Positions 12,463-25,490 of a stretch of 64,000 bases of DNA are shown one piece after another. This DNA comes from Tetragonia tetragonoides (Eukaryota; Streptophyta; Magnoliopsida; Caryophyllales; Aizoaceae): NCBI GenBank assembly GCA_038025085.1, contig CM076154.1, forward strand, positions 19,974,501 to 20,038,500, in the 5' to 3' direction. The notes beneath the pieces were generated by a model, which saw only the letters and a list, made by a program, of their open reading frames with translations, was not told the DNA's origin and made no database searches. A program made the position numbers and the translations under genes. The first letter of the stretch is position 1. Every line of letters starts with the position of its first letter.

Positions 12463-12675
12463 ACATTTTTTTTTTCTCTTCCTTTCTTACTCTCTTCTTA
12501 TCTTTGTTTTATCTTCACTTTTGTCTTACCCTCAAAAATCACAAAGTATCTCCATTGTCTCATTTTTACATTTTTTTTTCTCTTCCTTTCTTACTCTCTT
12601 CTTATCTTTGTTTTATCTTCACTTTTGTCTTACCCTCAAAAATCACAAAGTATCTCCATTGTCTCATTTTTACCA
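12463..12675. repeat. Tandem duplication, period 104 bp
   Basis: The segment from ACATTTTTTTTT through CATTTTTAC occurs twice in a row (about 12463-12570 and 12568-12675), almost identical apart from T-tract length. The near-identity implies a recent event. Confidence 0.9.
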
Positions 12676-14860
12676 AATTTAGACAACCTCTTTTAGTTTC
12701 TTGTTTTTTATCTTTATTTTTATTTCTTCTTCCATCCTCTTTGCCCCCTAAGGTTGCCCCCTAATGCCATATTTCTAATTTCTTTTAACTTTAAACTTGG
12801 TTTTTGTTGATATTATTTTCTGATTTTTAACCCACAAATCCTAATACTCCACCCCTTGTATTTTCCTGTAGCTACCCCCATTTTCCAATTTATAAAGGGC
12901 CATTCTTTATGATTTTTTTCCTAAGTCATTTTCTCTCATCTTTCATATTTAGTACTTACTCTCTAGCAATCTTAAGTTAGAAAGTTTACAAGTCAAGAAA
13001 AATCAAGAGGAAAAATAAACACAAAAAGAAAAAATACAACAAACACAAAAAGAAAAAAGAGCTCTTTTACTATTAATCCTCAACAATTGAAGATTCAAGA
13101 TCAACCTCAAGTAAAGGGTAATAATCTCTTCATCTTTGTAATTTCAATTCATGCCCATTTCGCTCTTTTCATTTTTATTGTAAATCCCTGTCCCATTTTG
13201 TTCAAGATGTGATATTCACTTATCTACTAATCTAACTTCCAATTCTAACATTAAACCAACGCATTGATGTGCTTTGCTATGGTATGATCCACAAGGTCGC
13301 CTAATTCGCAAACGGTCAAGAAAATTAATAGCAACAACCTTCATTGAGTGTTTAGACGGTAGTTAAACAAGATAAAATCAATAAATCGGTGAGGATGAGT
13401 GAGTGTTAACTTTGTGTGTTTTCTTTTTACTTGTATTTTTATACTCATCACCTTGTCATATTCTTCATTAAAAATACTAAAAAATATTCATTTTGCATAT
13501 CAAACGAAATAATGGCCTTAGAGAAGCAATAATTAATGGTTGTAATAATCTCGAATTTTTTACGGTTTCGTAGTATCAACTTCTTTTAAACTTTTCGGAC
13601 GATCCAACTGTTAGATTTGAGTGAAGTTTACGCTAAATGAAACCATTGCTTGTTATCTTTAAAATGACGTAAATATTAAGATCAACCGGTTAGAACATTA
13701 GTTATAATGATTCAAAGTTGAAGTGTCTAGATCTCACCTCCAAGGATAAAATGAGTTATAACTTGTGAAAATAAATGACTTATACTTAAGACATTTCTGG
13801 ACAATTGGTAAAGGGCATTTCCACGTTTCTATAGACACCGAGTTTGCATATTTTAGACAAGTAATGAATTTATTATTATTATTATTATTATTTTAGTGAC
13901 ACTATTATGCCGGATAGTTTGGGCTTTTTTAACTTGTTAAATAATGACCAAATTAACTCACTTGCAAACATTATTAATTTTTCATAAGCTTTCTTAACAG
14001 TCCTCAATGTATGTACTTAGCTTTGTAAAGATATGATGGAGTTATAATGAGAATAAAAAATGTTAAAAATGGATAAACGAGCTAATGCACAGAATTGATA
14101 ACCTTCAATAATATGTAAATAACATGGTGATTCGTACTACCTCAATGCAAAATGACTCTTGTAATGGATGCTAGACTCGATTTAAACTATTATGGAACTT
14201 GGAATTACTCAATTCCAATGTACTTTAAAAACCGAGCAATAATCTGCCAAGAAAGAAATGATTCTGTCAACAATGTATTAATGATCGAAAGGCTGGACTT
14301 TTGTTTAAGTTCGTTAATTGTCTTAATATCCGCGATAATTCTTGAACATTTGTGTACATAATCACAAACCAACCTATTTTAGTGTGTGTAAATATTGGAC
14401 ACTAACTCTTTGTAATTAATTCGAAATAAATCAAAAACCGCAAGTCTGAATTTAACTTTCAAAAGCTTGTAATTTGCCAATAACGTCCTACTCACGAACT
14501 GTACCAACTCGATATTTTCACAGCAGAAAGAGGACCCAAAATGAAACAGGTTAGCCTTTGGAATCACTCCATTTGCTTACCAAGACGCAGTTATGAGTTT
14601 TCAAAGTTCTGTCCATACTTGCACAAAAACAGTTTGTCTTTCCTCATTTGAGGATTTTTTTAATTATCAAACAAAAAGATAATAATATTAAACTCTCTAT
14701 TCTAGTTTATTAGTGAGTCTAGTTTTTTTTTTTTTAAATAATTTCATGAATAAAAATATTTGTTTCGACCGTTTCCTTGTCCAAATTTGTGAGAGTGCGC
14801 TGTAAATAATCAAATTTTAGGTTATTTCCTTGAACATAACAATTTCAACATTGGTTATTT
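12676..14860. other. No gene recognised
   Basis: AT-rich DNA with scattered homopolymers and a short ATT run at about 13871-13893. There is a TATAAAG-like box at 12892, but I can assign no transcript or coding region to it. Confidence 0.45.
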
Positions 14861-16480
14861 GATCATTCGAAAACGGGATACAATCCGAACCCCGGAGTAA
14901 CAATGGACATCAAGACCGAGCGATATTTCATTTTCATAGGACGTGTACATATTCATATCATTTTGTTGTATATATATATGATGTAATTCGTCTCCCTAAG
15001 GCCATTATAATGTCGTTTGTGTACATATTTGCGTATGCATATTTCCACCTAAATAATTCAACTCACCATAATAAAAAATGTTGTTTGACTTAACCATGAG
15101 TGTTTGCATATTTATACAATTATTGTTAATAAAGACCAGTATATTCACTTATGTACAAAACCAGCCCGAAATCTAATAAAGACCAGTTATTTTTGCTTAT
15201 ATGCGATCATGGGTATTTCACCTACCACTAATCAAAATCGACTTTACTCATCAATCCCCAGTGGACATTTTCCGAACGGCGTGAATCCTTAGTGGACTAT
15301 ACCACGGTCGAAAACCGCTTTCCCTATCCATGGTGGAATATATATGAATAGTGATTGTCCCCCCTTATTTGGTTTTGGGCCATCTCAGGAAATTCTATCT
15401 AAAGACTCTTTTGAATCACCACTCACCAAACACATGACCAAAATCTACTCAAATCGTTCATTTATCCAACCCTAGTAAATGTTATTCCCTAGTGAAGAAC
15501 GGATATTTTCGAGAATTCTAATACTTATACTCAAAGCTAAGAATTGGGTGGATCCCCGTGTATTACCAATTGTTGTTGGGTTTAACGTCTCAAATGAGTA
15601 GGCAAATCATCCCATTTTGAATCATTTCTTGCTCCATGTTAGCAGAGTAGGAGGTTCCTTGGATCAATTCGACTCTAATAGCGAGTCATCTTATAAATTT
15701 CTCGATTATATCCCTCTAACGGGAAAGAACGAACGCACTCGCCATAGTGGCACCCAATAGTCTAATGACGGAATTTCCCGTTCAAGAACTACGATTAGGG
15801 CTTTGATCCATGAGTAGATTCAAGTCCTACGATGATTGGTACGTAGTGCAATATAAGTGTATCCAAGCCCATCGTACATATGTGAATATTTTGGTTTTAA
15901 GCATTTGTCTTGATTTGCGTGCAAACATGTTGTCTGACAATGTGAACTTAAGTATTTTCATTTTTAGGCATAATGTAACGAAATTCGAAGCTTGCAAAGG
16001 GATCGGCGTATTAGTAAAGAGCATGTACTCAGTACGGAGGAGGAGACGGGTCCGAGTGACGTCCGCACCTTATAACCTAGACCCCGAACCCAAGTCTCTG
16101 TAACGTAGACCAATCACAAGAATTTTCGTGCCTTATCACAATGGAGTCAATTTGGGTTTCGTAGATGATTTCCTTTTAAATCTTTTATGAAACCTTTCCT
16201 TTTGGAACCCGTCCTTGTTTGGGTCATAAAAAGATGGCGACTTTGAATTATATTCATTTTAACAAGGTGGCGACTTTGAACCTTATGATGATTCCTCGAC
16301 AATTGACCCCTTCAATCGGTCGATTTTCATGGGACGTGCCCCCTTTGGCATGTAACGCAATGATTTTTGGGTCCTAATCCACAAAATTCGAGAATCTGGC
16401 CCCACGGTACGCTTGGAGAAATTATGGCAACCGAATTCTAAGAACACACGGTAGCCAAGATTTTGGGGTACTTTAAGACT
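14861..16480. mobile_element. Possible degraded LTR-retrotransposon non-coding DNA (Tat/Ogre-like?)
   Basis: Base composition is more even than in the flanks and no coding frame is present. Two close copies of a GGCGACTTTGAA motif (about 16235 and 16268) recall the LTR/primer-site junction of plant Tat-lineage Ty3 elements. No LTR pair or target duplication was found, so this is a weak family guess. Confidence 0.25.
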
Positions 16481-17487
16481 GTAGCGCGATACCTATATAT
16501 TTTTAGGAGAAAATGAGAAGAGAAGGAGGATTTTTCTATTTATGTTCAATGAAACTGGAATGATTCACAATTCATCGAAGTTGAAATCAAAAGATGAAAG
16601 TTAGGAATCATTTCGAGGAGATAAATATGGGAGAAGAGTACTATAATTATTTATTATGTGATTTCTTTTTTGTAATAACCAAATTGGAATAGGCAATGCA
16701 AAAAGTTATAATGGACAGTCTACCCTTAAGTCTTAGTTCGAAGACTTATAGCACAACACTATTATATATAAAAGGGTCCCTCCTCTTCAAATCAACCAAT
16801 GTTTATATCTATATCTCAAGACACTTTTTATTTTTGTATGACCCATTAAACACTCCATTGTATGACTCAACATATATAATTGTAACTCTCAAGTTTGTGA
16901 AAAATATGATAACAATAATTGTAATTAATTTTGGTTCATAGAGATGGCCATGGGTTATGTCGTGTCGTGCTTTCGTGCATGAGATTACATGAGGCTCAAC
17001 CAATGAACCACCTAGTGGACTTCGTGTCAAATCACAACATGTCGCCTCACCTTTAGGGGCAGCCAAGGCACGACCCACCGTGTCGTTTCTCGTGCTGCCC
17101 ACATGCGATCATAAAAACAACCTCTACTACTAATTAATCATGAGTTATTGTTAATATTGCACGGTTCCCTACGAATTCGGTTGTCCAAATTCCTAAATTT
17201 AACTAATTGTGTTTGAATACACCATTAAATTATATATTTTTGACACTTTTGTATGTTTTTAGTGCAATTTGCATAAAAACAATAGAAAAAGATGAATTAT
17301 TGCAAACTAAAATAAATCAAAGCATTAACAATAAAAAAAGTCCTTAAATGCTTTATATCTTGATTGCTATAAATGCCAAAATTGCTAATTTACAATAATA
17401 ACCAAGTAAGTAACTTCAAGACAATTAAAACAAAACAATAGAATCAACCATAATCGAATAGAAGATAAAATAAGATTAGAAATAATA
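16481..17487. other. No gene recognised
   Basis: AT-rich DNA. A GC-richer patch at 16940-17105 (repeated GTCGTGC-type words) probably belongs to an old DNA transposon, but no termini can be defined. Confidence 0.4.
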
Positions 17488-17585
17488 CTCCCCCGTTCCG
17501 TGTAAATGTAAATAGAACCCTCAGGAAGAACCAACAAAACTATACCATTTAAGGAAACGTAAAGTTAAACACGAGACGGAGGGAG
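17488..17585. mobile_element. Small Stowaway-like MITE
   Basis: Imperfect terminal inverted repeats of about 20 bp: CTCCCCCGTTCCGTGT at the left and CTCCCTCCGTCTCGTGT in reverse complement at the right. TA precedes the left end, while the right flanking TA is not preserved. At 98 bp it is shorter than usual and may be internally deleted. Confidence 0.55.
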
Positions 17586-18129
17586 AAGAAAATAGATTTA
17601 AAGTTTAGATAGAGCCCTAGAAGAAAGATTAATTGAATTAGAAGTGAATATCAATGCTCTTGAACTTACACTTGAGAGGGATTGAGGATTGATGGAAATA
17701 TTGAAGGTTGAATTCTAGCAGATTGAAGGATGGAGTTTGAATGTGTTTGAAACTATTTAGGGTTACCTCTTTCATGATGGAGGAAGGAGATTGATGAAAG
17801 ATGAGGGATTTATGTTAATTAGAGCTTTGTAGGATTTTAGACTTTAATTTGATCTCACCATGTTTTTCTCCTTCATAAAATGGAGAAAATGAGTATATAT
17901 ATAGGCATTAGGTCTAGAGTAGAGCTAATTAATAAACGGAAAAAAATTCAAACATGCATTGTTTAAGAGGACCGTGTGGGGGCTTAGCGATATTGTCGTG
18001 GCCGTAGATGTTGTCACCCCGTGTAGTGAGACAGTGGCTAGCTAGGCTAACGCCTAGCAGTCATGTTGCTAGGCTAGCGGGATGTGCCCTTCACCTAGTG
18101 CAATATCTACGGCAGTTCAAAAATATCTC

Positions 18130-18515
18130 AGCCCTAGCATTTGATTTGAAAACACGAATATCTGATATGAAATTATCCAACAAAAGTAAATATCCAAAAT
18201 TTAGAATAGTAAAAACGAATATCCGAAATTTCGGATACGGTTCGACTACTATTTAAAAAAATTCAGATATTCGGATTTTGGAAAAAACCAAAAATATCCA
18301 AGATATCCGAAATATTTCGGTTACATTTTCGAAATATTAACCACAAAATAGAATAAAAAATTAAAAAGATGTAAATATATTTCGGATATCCGAATATCTG
18401 AATATTCGAAATTTCCAATACGCATCCGCATATCAAATTTTGGTATCCGAAATTTAGGATATCCAATTTTCTGATACCCAAAATTTAAGATATCTGCAAA
18501 TAAATACCCCTAGCA
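18130..18515. repeat. Palindrome-rich repeat with ATATCCGAAAT words
   Basis: Words such as ATATCCGAAAT and its complement ATTTCGGATAT recur in both orientations. The two halves can fold on each other around 18270. The outer ends share CTAG-containing sequence and an ATTTG-type neighbour. It is probably a non-autonomous DNA transposon (hAT-like?), but I could not prove a target duplication. Confidence 0.45.
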
Positions 18516-19469
18516 ATAGCCGCTAGTCAGGAGCGCGGATGATTTTGATGGCTTATAACTCCTTCACTTGAGCTCTGATTGACCTAATCTTTTTGTATTA
18601 GACTTTTGTTTAAAAGGATTTCTTTGGACAAACCCACTTCTCATAATATACCTAGCAGTAAATGGGTCATATTTCATTCATTTTTTATCGAACTTTGCCC
18701 CATTATATATTATTTTGAAAATGTTTTCATGCATTAGAAATCAACGAAAATTAGGCCGATTGGAAATTCTTTCTTTAATGAATGAGAATTCTCTTTGAAC
18801 CGTGGTGCGGTAATGAAAACATTGTTTTGCCCATTCTATGTTGAATCACATATTTTCATTCTGGTGTCCGTTTGGGACGAGTGAGATGACGTCGAACAGC
18901 TTAGAGAAAGAGATATGAAATGGTGGGGCATTTGGCACAAGTTACTTGACCAATGATATATATTTCACATTCTTACATGTTGGTTATAATCCTTGGGAAT
19001 GAAAAAGGGTGACATAGTTTGGTATCCACATTAGATATTTTACTACTTCGATACAACTCATGCACTTGCTGGCCTATCAATATATCATCTATGATAACTC
19101 ATAAATATGCACAACCACACACCTATACATATCATTCTATACACTAGCATTCATACATTGATCTTAGTGCAATTTGATTATAAATCCGAAGTGTTGGGTT
19201 TAGAAGATATGCAGCATTGCTCCTAATGCTACCAAATCAAAGAGATTGTCGAATACGTGAGCTATTCAGAGGGCAATGACGATTTCAAGGCATAATTCGA
19301 ATGTCGTGTTTATTTGAAATTCACATTTTTATTATTAATTGCAAGTATTTTAAGTGTTCGTTGTTATTATATCTCAACCCCAAACTCATGTAAATTATTT
19401 ATTCGCTTTCATTGCTTTTATTGTTTTGGTTGTTTTGATTGTTTGTTGTGAGTACTAATTTTAGTTGCT
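18516..19469. other. No gene recognised
   Basis: AT-rich spacer without repeat termini or motif-bearing open frames. Confidence 0.45.
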
Positions 19470-19471
19470 CT

Positions 19472-19665
19472 TAAACTAGACTATTGATGACCCACTTTGA
19501 TTTTGATTAAAGTAGACTATTGTTGTTGTAGATTTACATGTAGTTAGTCACATGTTTAATAAAGTATTTTCCATTAGGGTTTAATTGGGTTTGAATCACC
19601 ATATCATATGAATTGCACAAATTTATAATTTGTGGGTCATCAACAGTCTAGTTTAATCAAAATCA
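19472..19665. repeat. Inverted repeat able to form a long hairpin
   Basis: The left arm (AAACTAGACTATTGATGACC from about 19476) is complementary to the right arm (GGTCATCAACAGTCTAGTTT from about 19635). A second left segment (TTGATTTTGATTAAAGTAGA) pairs with TTTAATCAAAATCAA next to the right arm. The loop is about 120 nt. It could be a small foldback element or a hairpin RNA source. Confidence 0.55.
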
Positions 19666-21830
19666 AAGTACTAATAGAATTAAGTTGCTATGATGCCTCA
19701 TTTTTTCCTTCACAAGAGTGAGATCTTTCATATTGAGGTTAGAGGGGGTTAGTTTTTAATAAAATCGTTTTTCTTCGATATAGATAAAATAAGTTTTTTA
19801 ACCAATACAAGTCCAAAATTGCATTTGTCCTTGATAGATCTTTGCCAAAACCTCCTTGTAAGGGTTTTTCCGATGAGAAAAAGTTTCAAGCGAGATTCAA
19901 TATGTATTAGTGTATTTCTCCGAGGTTGTTTTTTTATATTGGCAACTCCACTTGTGATTATGCATTGTAAGAGGGTAGGACTTGAATGAATGTGCATTAA
20001 TGTGGGATACAATCAAGTTCTAATGATCACCATTAAGCCCCAATATTATCTCATTAATCACTCAAATGTCTTGTCATGATTAGCTTAAACCTTTCTAGCC
20101 ATTCAAAGTTACTAAGTGAACTAGCTCCTTTATGTTTTAGGAATTTGTAACTTAATCAATATGCATACGAGTGTTTGTATTGAATAAACGTGGCATTTTG
20201 AATGCTTGTTGAATGTTAATGGTGATGGATGCACAATTTGAGTTTTGCTTTTAGTTGCACTAGGAATCTTACAGTTTGAGTCTTAGTTGCATTTAGAGTT
20301 TTGTTAGGTGGGTAGTGACTTTCTCATAGGTCTCTTTCCAATCATTTTCTATCTTTTGGGGTTAGACTTTTTTAAAAGGTTCATTGTATCCAATTTTGTT
20401 ACAACACGAGAATCATAATCGAATTCAAAATGTTAGATCTTTAAATAATTATAAAAAGTAGTTAAAATTGACATAAGTAATCTATAAACTTTGTCTTACT
20501 TTAAAGTACACTAAAATGTGTTCTCGACCACAAATACTCTTCATAAGCTAATAATTTTCAACAATTTTTTAAGGAAATAAATTGACTAGAATGTATAAAG
20601 GTGATTAATTGAATGATCAAATGGTATGGACATTTGAAATCGAGTCCTCAACCAACTATAACTCTTGGGAATCGCCTAATAATTGAAACACGGGACTTGT
20701 AGTTAGAAGACTCAATTTAGAATATTACTAGCAAGTGTAGAAGACATTAGATGTAGCTAACCAAATAATGTTACCTTATAAAATCTTCACTTCTTCTACC
20801 AACAAACATGAATTCACATCGCTTAAATAAAAATGTAAATAATACTAATAAAAGTAGCAAGTAATTTAGAAATTTATTTGAGTAATATTCAATACGACAA
20901 AAAATTGATTATAACTTTAACACAATTGTAGACTAAGAACCAATGATGATGAAAATATTTGTATCTTGGATGGATTACCACTAGTAGTGGATCTAGAAAA
21001 GTTATAATTACGGCACCACAACAAAATATTGAGAAAAATAGTAAATAAGATTAACTTGGTATCATAAATTAAGGTATTTTAGCGGGGGAAAAAAAAAAAA
21101 AAAGGTTGGTCGTGGCTCTGCGACCTTAGTCTAAATCCTTCCTTACTTACCATATTTGAATTGTATGATAGATTAGACTCATTGATTGGGCATGGTACGA
21201 TAAAGATGGAGGGGGATAGTGAGACGATGTCAATTATCATCAATGAGGAGTGTGTTTAGGGACTATTAGAGTTCAAGATTAAAACCGAGAAAATGTAAGA
21301 GATGATGGTGGATATAAGGTTGTGATGGTGACGATTCATTGCGAGTTTCATGAGAGAAAGAGTAGTAGTTGCATATTGCTGGCTTTCTAATCTATCATAA
21401 GAGATAAATACCTTTAGTTAGTTTGATTTTGTTAGCTTTTTTTCTTCATAAGGCAAGTCGCCTTTGTAAATTCCCAATGTGGAAGACTAATGTTTTTGTC
21501 AATATACATTTCACTATTTCAGTAGGTGATGTGGTGGCTAATGTGAAAGATTGATGCTTAGTTGCGACCTTTTAAAATAATGTATAGATTTTTACGATTC
21601 TGTTAGCAACCATTATTGTGAAAGTTAAGTCAATATATCTATATAATACCTAATCAAAGTGAGAATACTGAAATTACATATTTATTATTTAGCTATTTTT
21701 ATGTCGAATCTCATTAATACCTATTATTTGACATTTTTCCAAATTAAAGTATAAGTATAAGAGTAGATGGGAAGATATCGACAATGACCAACTTGGAGAA
21801 CGTGTAAAACCTAAGCAAACTTATCTAATA
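19666..21830. other. No gene recognised
   Basis: AT-rich spacer. Open frames are short and motif-free. A poly-A run lies near 21090-21104. Confidence 0.45.
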
Positions 21831-22086
21831 CTCCCTCCGTCTCAAAAAAGCCTGAACCTTTATTTTTTGAAGGTCAAACTTAACAAACTTTGACCATTAA
21901 TTTATGAAAATATATAAAGATTCACATTATGAAAATACTTTTATTAGATTCATTTTTAAAAGTACAATCAAAAAACCATATTGTCATAATTTTTATAGTC
22001 ATATAATTATAGTTATTTACGGTCAAAGTGGTGTCTTGGAGACCGTGAAAAAGTAAAGGTTCAGGTTTTTTTTGAGACGGAGGGAG
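21831..22086. mobile_element. Stowaway MITE, intact ends
   Basis: 256-bp element flanked by TA (21829-21830 and 22087-22088). The terminal inverted repeats are about 30 bp: CTCCCTCCGTCTCAAAAAAG and onwards at the left, mirrored at the right. It has no coding capacity. It lies about 105 bp beyond the stop codon of the DnaJ-like gene. Confidence 0.92.
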
Positions 22087-22191
22087 TATCTATTTTGACA
22101 ATCATATCTAGCTTCTAGCAAACATTCTATATATGGGGAAAGACGAGATAATCTCATCTCAAAAACAATCTTCTAAAATATTACATATTTT

Positions 22192-24738
22192 TTAGCGTTG
22201 ATTTTCACCCAGTTCTTTGGGAAAATTAATTAGAAATTTGAGTCGTAAATCACCTCTTTGTCCTTCTTCTTTAAGTTTAGGCATGCCCTGGTCTGGAATG
22301 ATTTTTTCAAATACATGATGTACTACCTTATCAATTTTCAAAACCCTCTTCTCACCTCCTAATAAAGGTAGTGAAATGTTAAAACCAACAAGAGCTTTGA
22401 GTAAAGGAACCTCAACTCCCAACTCTAAGTCATCACCTACTCTCTTGAACACAGGATGTCTTTTTTCTTCTATTAGAAATATTATATCAGCAGGCAGATA
22501 ACCTGGTTTCTCATCACCTTTCCCTTCAAATGTTACCATTGTGCTTTTCTTCCATCCTGGCTTGATATTTATCTGCAAAATTTTCTCTTCTTGAATGATT
22601 ATCCTACAACAAGTCACACAATGCAAAGTCATAACTCGTTTATTCACAATTCTATAGCACTATCGTAGGTAGTTGACTACAACATAAAATTTAACAGCAT
22701 GATGCAAAGGAAAACTTAAATGTGATTGACAACAAATCAGTTAATAAGTATTAGAGAGTGCAATGTTCACTATAATGTACTAACAATAAGTATAGGTATT
22801 CAAATATTTTCTTTTTATGAGTACTATTGTATATTAATTCTACCATCATGGACTTTACATGTGCATAGAATGAAGTCAAATCATGGCAAATGCTAATTTT
22901 ACTAGCATATTGTACGTGGTCAACAATTATTAATTTTTCACGTACAAAAAGTTTTTTTTGTTGTTGTTAAGATTTCCCCATTGTTGTTTGTATTCATATT
23001 TTTCCTAGCCCGATTATGGGAATATATCTGGTTGTCGCACTCATGATACGTGCATAATAAAGGATTGGAAAGAAAACTTTTGTAAGAGAGTAAAAAATTA
23101 AGTAATATCTTTGGCAACAAAATTGGATTGTTAGGGGGCTTAGGGAATGGACAGATAATATCAGATAGAATTAGAGGAGAATTAAATTATAATAATAATT
23201 ATTATTATTATTATTGTTATAATTGTAATTATTATTGTTATTATTACCACTTAGAGTTTCAATTAGATGTCAAAAGATTGAGCTAATCCAATTTGAAATT
23301 TAATAGAAATACATATCTAAAATGAGACTCACATTAATGATTCTATTTAAACTGTTACCTTCTAAGAAAAGATAAAGAATAAATAAATAAAATAAAATAA
23401 AAATTTTATTGTTAAAATGACAAAGAAAATTATGAAAGTTAGTTTAGTATATAAACTATGATGCAAGAAGATAAAAGGAGAGGTAATATTTGCATCATTG
23501 ACCCAAAGTTTCCCCTACAAGCATGTACTCCTCATTTAAAAAAGGAAAAAAACACACATAAAACAAAAATTGAGTAATATTAAGAAAGAATAGTATGTAC
23601 CCAAAATCAGAGATAAGATCTCTAGTTACCATAACTTTCTTCATAGCACCAAAGCACAATTCCTCTAATGAGCATTCAAGTTTTTTCTCAGTTGGTTGTG
23701 GTTTCTTGCGCGCAGTTGATTGAGAAAAGATGATCGGCGTGGTACTTCCACGACTTGTACTTCTCGACAAACTTCTAGTGATACATGGTGGTGAGTTGAT
23801 GTTATCTTGACTCATCAATTTGGACAATGTAATATTTGAAAATTCAAACGCAGATGGGGTAGTTGCGACCCTCTTTCTACTCATGCTTCGTTTTAGTGAA
23901 TTCATCATATTCGTGGATCGACTACAGCTTCTTCGTAAGGATGGCGTTGGTGTATGACTTTTTCTACTTGTAGTTCGTGATAGTGTTGATGAAGATCGTA
24001 TAAAGTAACTATCATCAACACTGCGTTGATGAAAATGTTTATTTTTGTTTTTACTGATCGAGGTCGTTTGATCGTCCCATCTATCTTCATGTTTTGTTCC
24101 ACTGGAAATCTGTTTAAACATCAATATGAACATGAATAGTGTCAGAAATGGAGCAAGTTGAATCTAACGTGGAAAAACAACACGATATAAGTTAGCAAGA
24201 GAAACTTAAACACCTCTTTTTTTTCCCCATTTTGTGGTATACACAAATTATTTTCATATCACAAAACTTGTAGTCTACTTTAAAATACAACCAAACTTGA
24301 CATGGAGAGGATACAATGACGTGAGAATATACTTCAATTATAAGTTGTAGTTTATAGAATGAACAATCTTTTATAAAATGAATCAAAGATATCCTAGAAA
24401 GTATGCATGAATGCAACACAAAAATAGCAACACATATAATCACAATATCCACATGATCCGATCAATTTGTTAAATACTCCATAAAAATATTGTTCCATAC
24501 AACTTTTGACATAGTAAGTTGAAAACAACATTAAATTCTGATAAACGATGATATGATAAATCACACATACACACAAGATTGTGCAAATAGATAACACGTT
24601 TTTAAATAATACCTTGCAAGTTTGGTCGATATTATGCTTAATTGAATTGCTTTTATCAGGATTCCATTTCATGACAAGGTTCTTGTACGCCTTGCCAATA
24701 TCGCGAATGGATGTCGTTTTGGAAAAATTAAGGATATT
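22192..24738 (-). CDS. DnaJ/Hsp40 type II-like protein with NPD motif; possibly a decaying gene
   Basis: Three exons fit by phase: 24738-24613, 24109-23601 and 22603-22192 (stop). The first holds J-domain helices II-III (DIGKAYKNLVMKWNPDKSNS). The invariant HPD tripeptide needed to stimulate Hsp70 ATPase reads NPD. The middle exon encodes a Ser/Arg-rich linker (RSLSRSTSRGS, SRTTSRKSHTPTPSLRRSCS) where type II proteins have a Gly/Phe region, then the start of C-terminal domain I (CSLEELCFGAMKK). The last exon has the conserved peptide-binding domains (IKPGWKK, FEGKGDEKPGYLPADIIFLI, GGEKRVLKIDKVVH, IPDQGMP). The usual start (Met-Gly-x-Asp-Tyr-Tyr) is not found: a TAG, which could be part of an acceptor site, precedes the Asn codon at 24738. 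It is either a gene with an unseen first exon or a pseudogene. Confidence 0.72.
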
Positions 24739-25490
24739 CTAGAATTTAATGAATATTGTAAATCAGGCTAATAGGAAAAAGGGTTTAGAGAATTTGAGAG
24801 AGATTGATGCAAAAACAAAGGACATAAAAAGAAAAATGGTTAAAATGGAAAATAAAGTTTTTATCTGTGAGAATTCTGAGGTAAACCAAGCACGATGCGT
24901 TTTATTAGGAGCTTTAATTAGATGTTACAGTTGATTTTGGTTGGGAAAAGAAAATTTGACAACCTCTTTATTAACTCTTTTTAGGGACTTTAAAAGAAAT
25001 CGATTTAGGGAGATATTGTTTCATGATAACCTTGTTTAGAAAAAAACTCTATGCTTGCAAGTTCACTTCGTGCAACAAGAATGTGTAATTAGTAATCTAA
25101 TTATCAAACTACCTTAAGCTAAGAAACTTATTTGTTGGTTGCCATTCACTATAGTTAGGCTAACTACTACTATATAAACATCTTATCCTCGATACAAATT
25201 AGGCTGATTTGAGCCAATAATTACTTAGTTAACACAAAAGTACAAGTTATTTGTACATATTAGTCATGACTAAATAAACTGCCATTAGTAATTATAGCAT
25301 ACTATTATTATCACTTAACTACAATATTAGGGGGCATTTTCTGACAACATAGGGCGTGTCCACGTAAATAAATCTTTCACAACTATGCCACCTAAGCGAG
25401 TCTCTTAAATAAAAACTTTAAAATATTCAAGATCTCATTTAAAGTTACATTTTTCCTTAATTTAAATATTTTAAAAATGTGAGAACATTT
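24739..25490. other. Upstream region of the DnaJ-like gene, no clear first exon
   Basis: I looked here on the minus strand for the missing J-domain start and did not find it. A plus-strand open frame at 24749-24934 is Lys-rich and motif-free, so I do not call it. Confidence 0.4.

Noticed and set aside
12376..12764. Plus-strand open frames rich in Ser, Leu and Phe
   Set aside because: They arise from CT repeats and the 104-bp tandem duplication, and overlapping frames are equally open.
24749..24934. Lys-rich 61-residue plus-strand frame
   Set aside because: A-rich composition explains it, and it lies antisense to the likely upstream region of the DnaJ-like gene.
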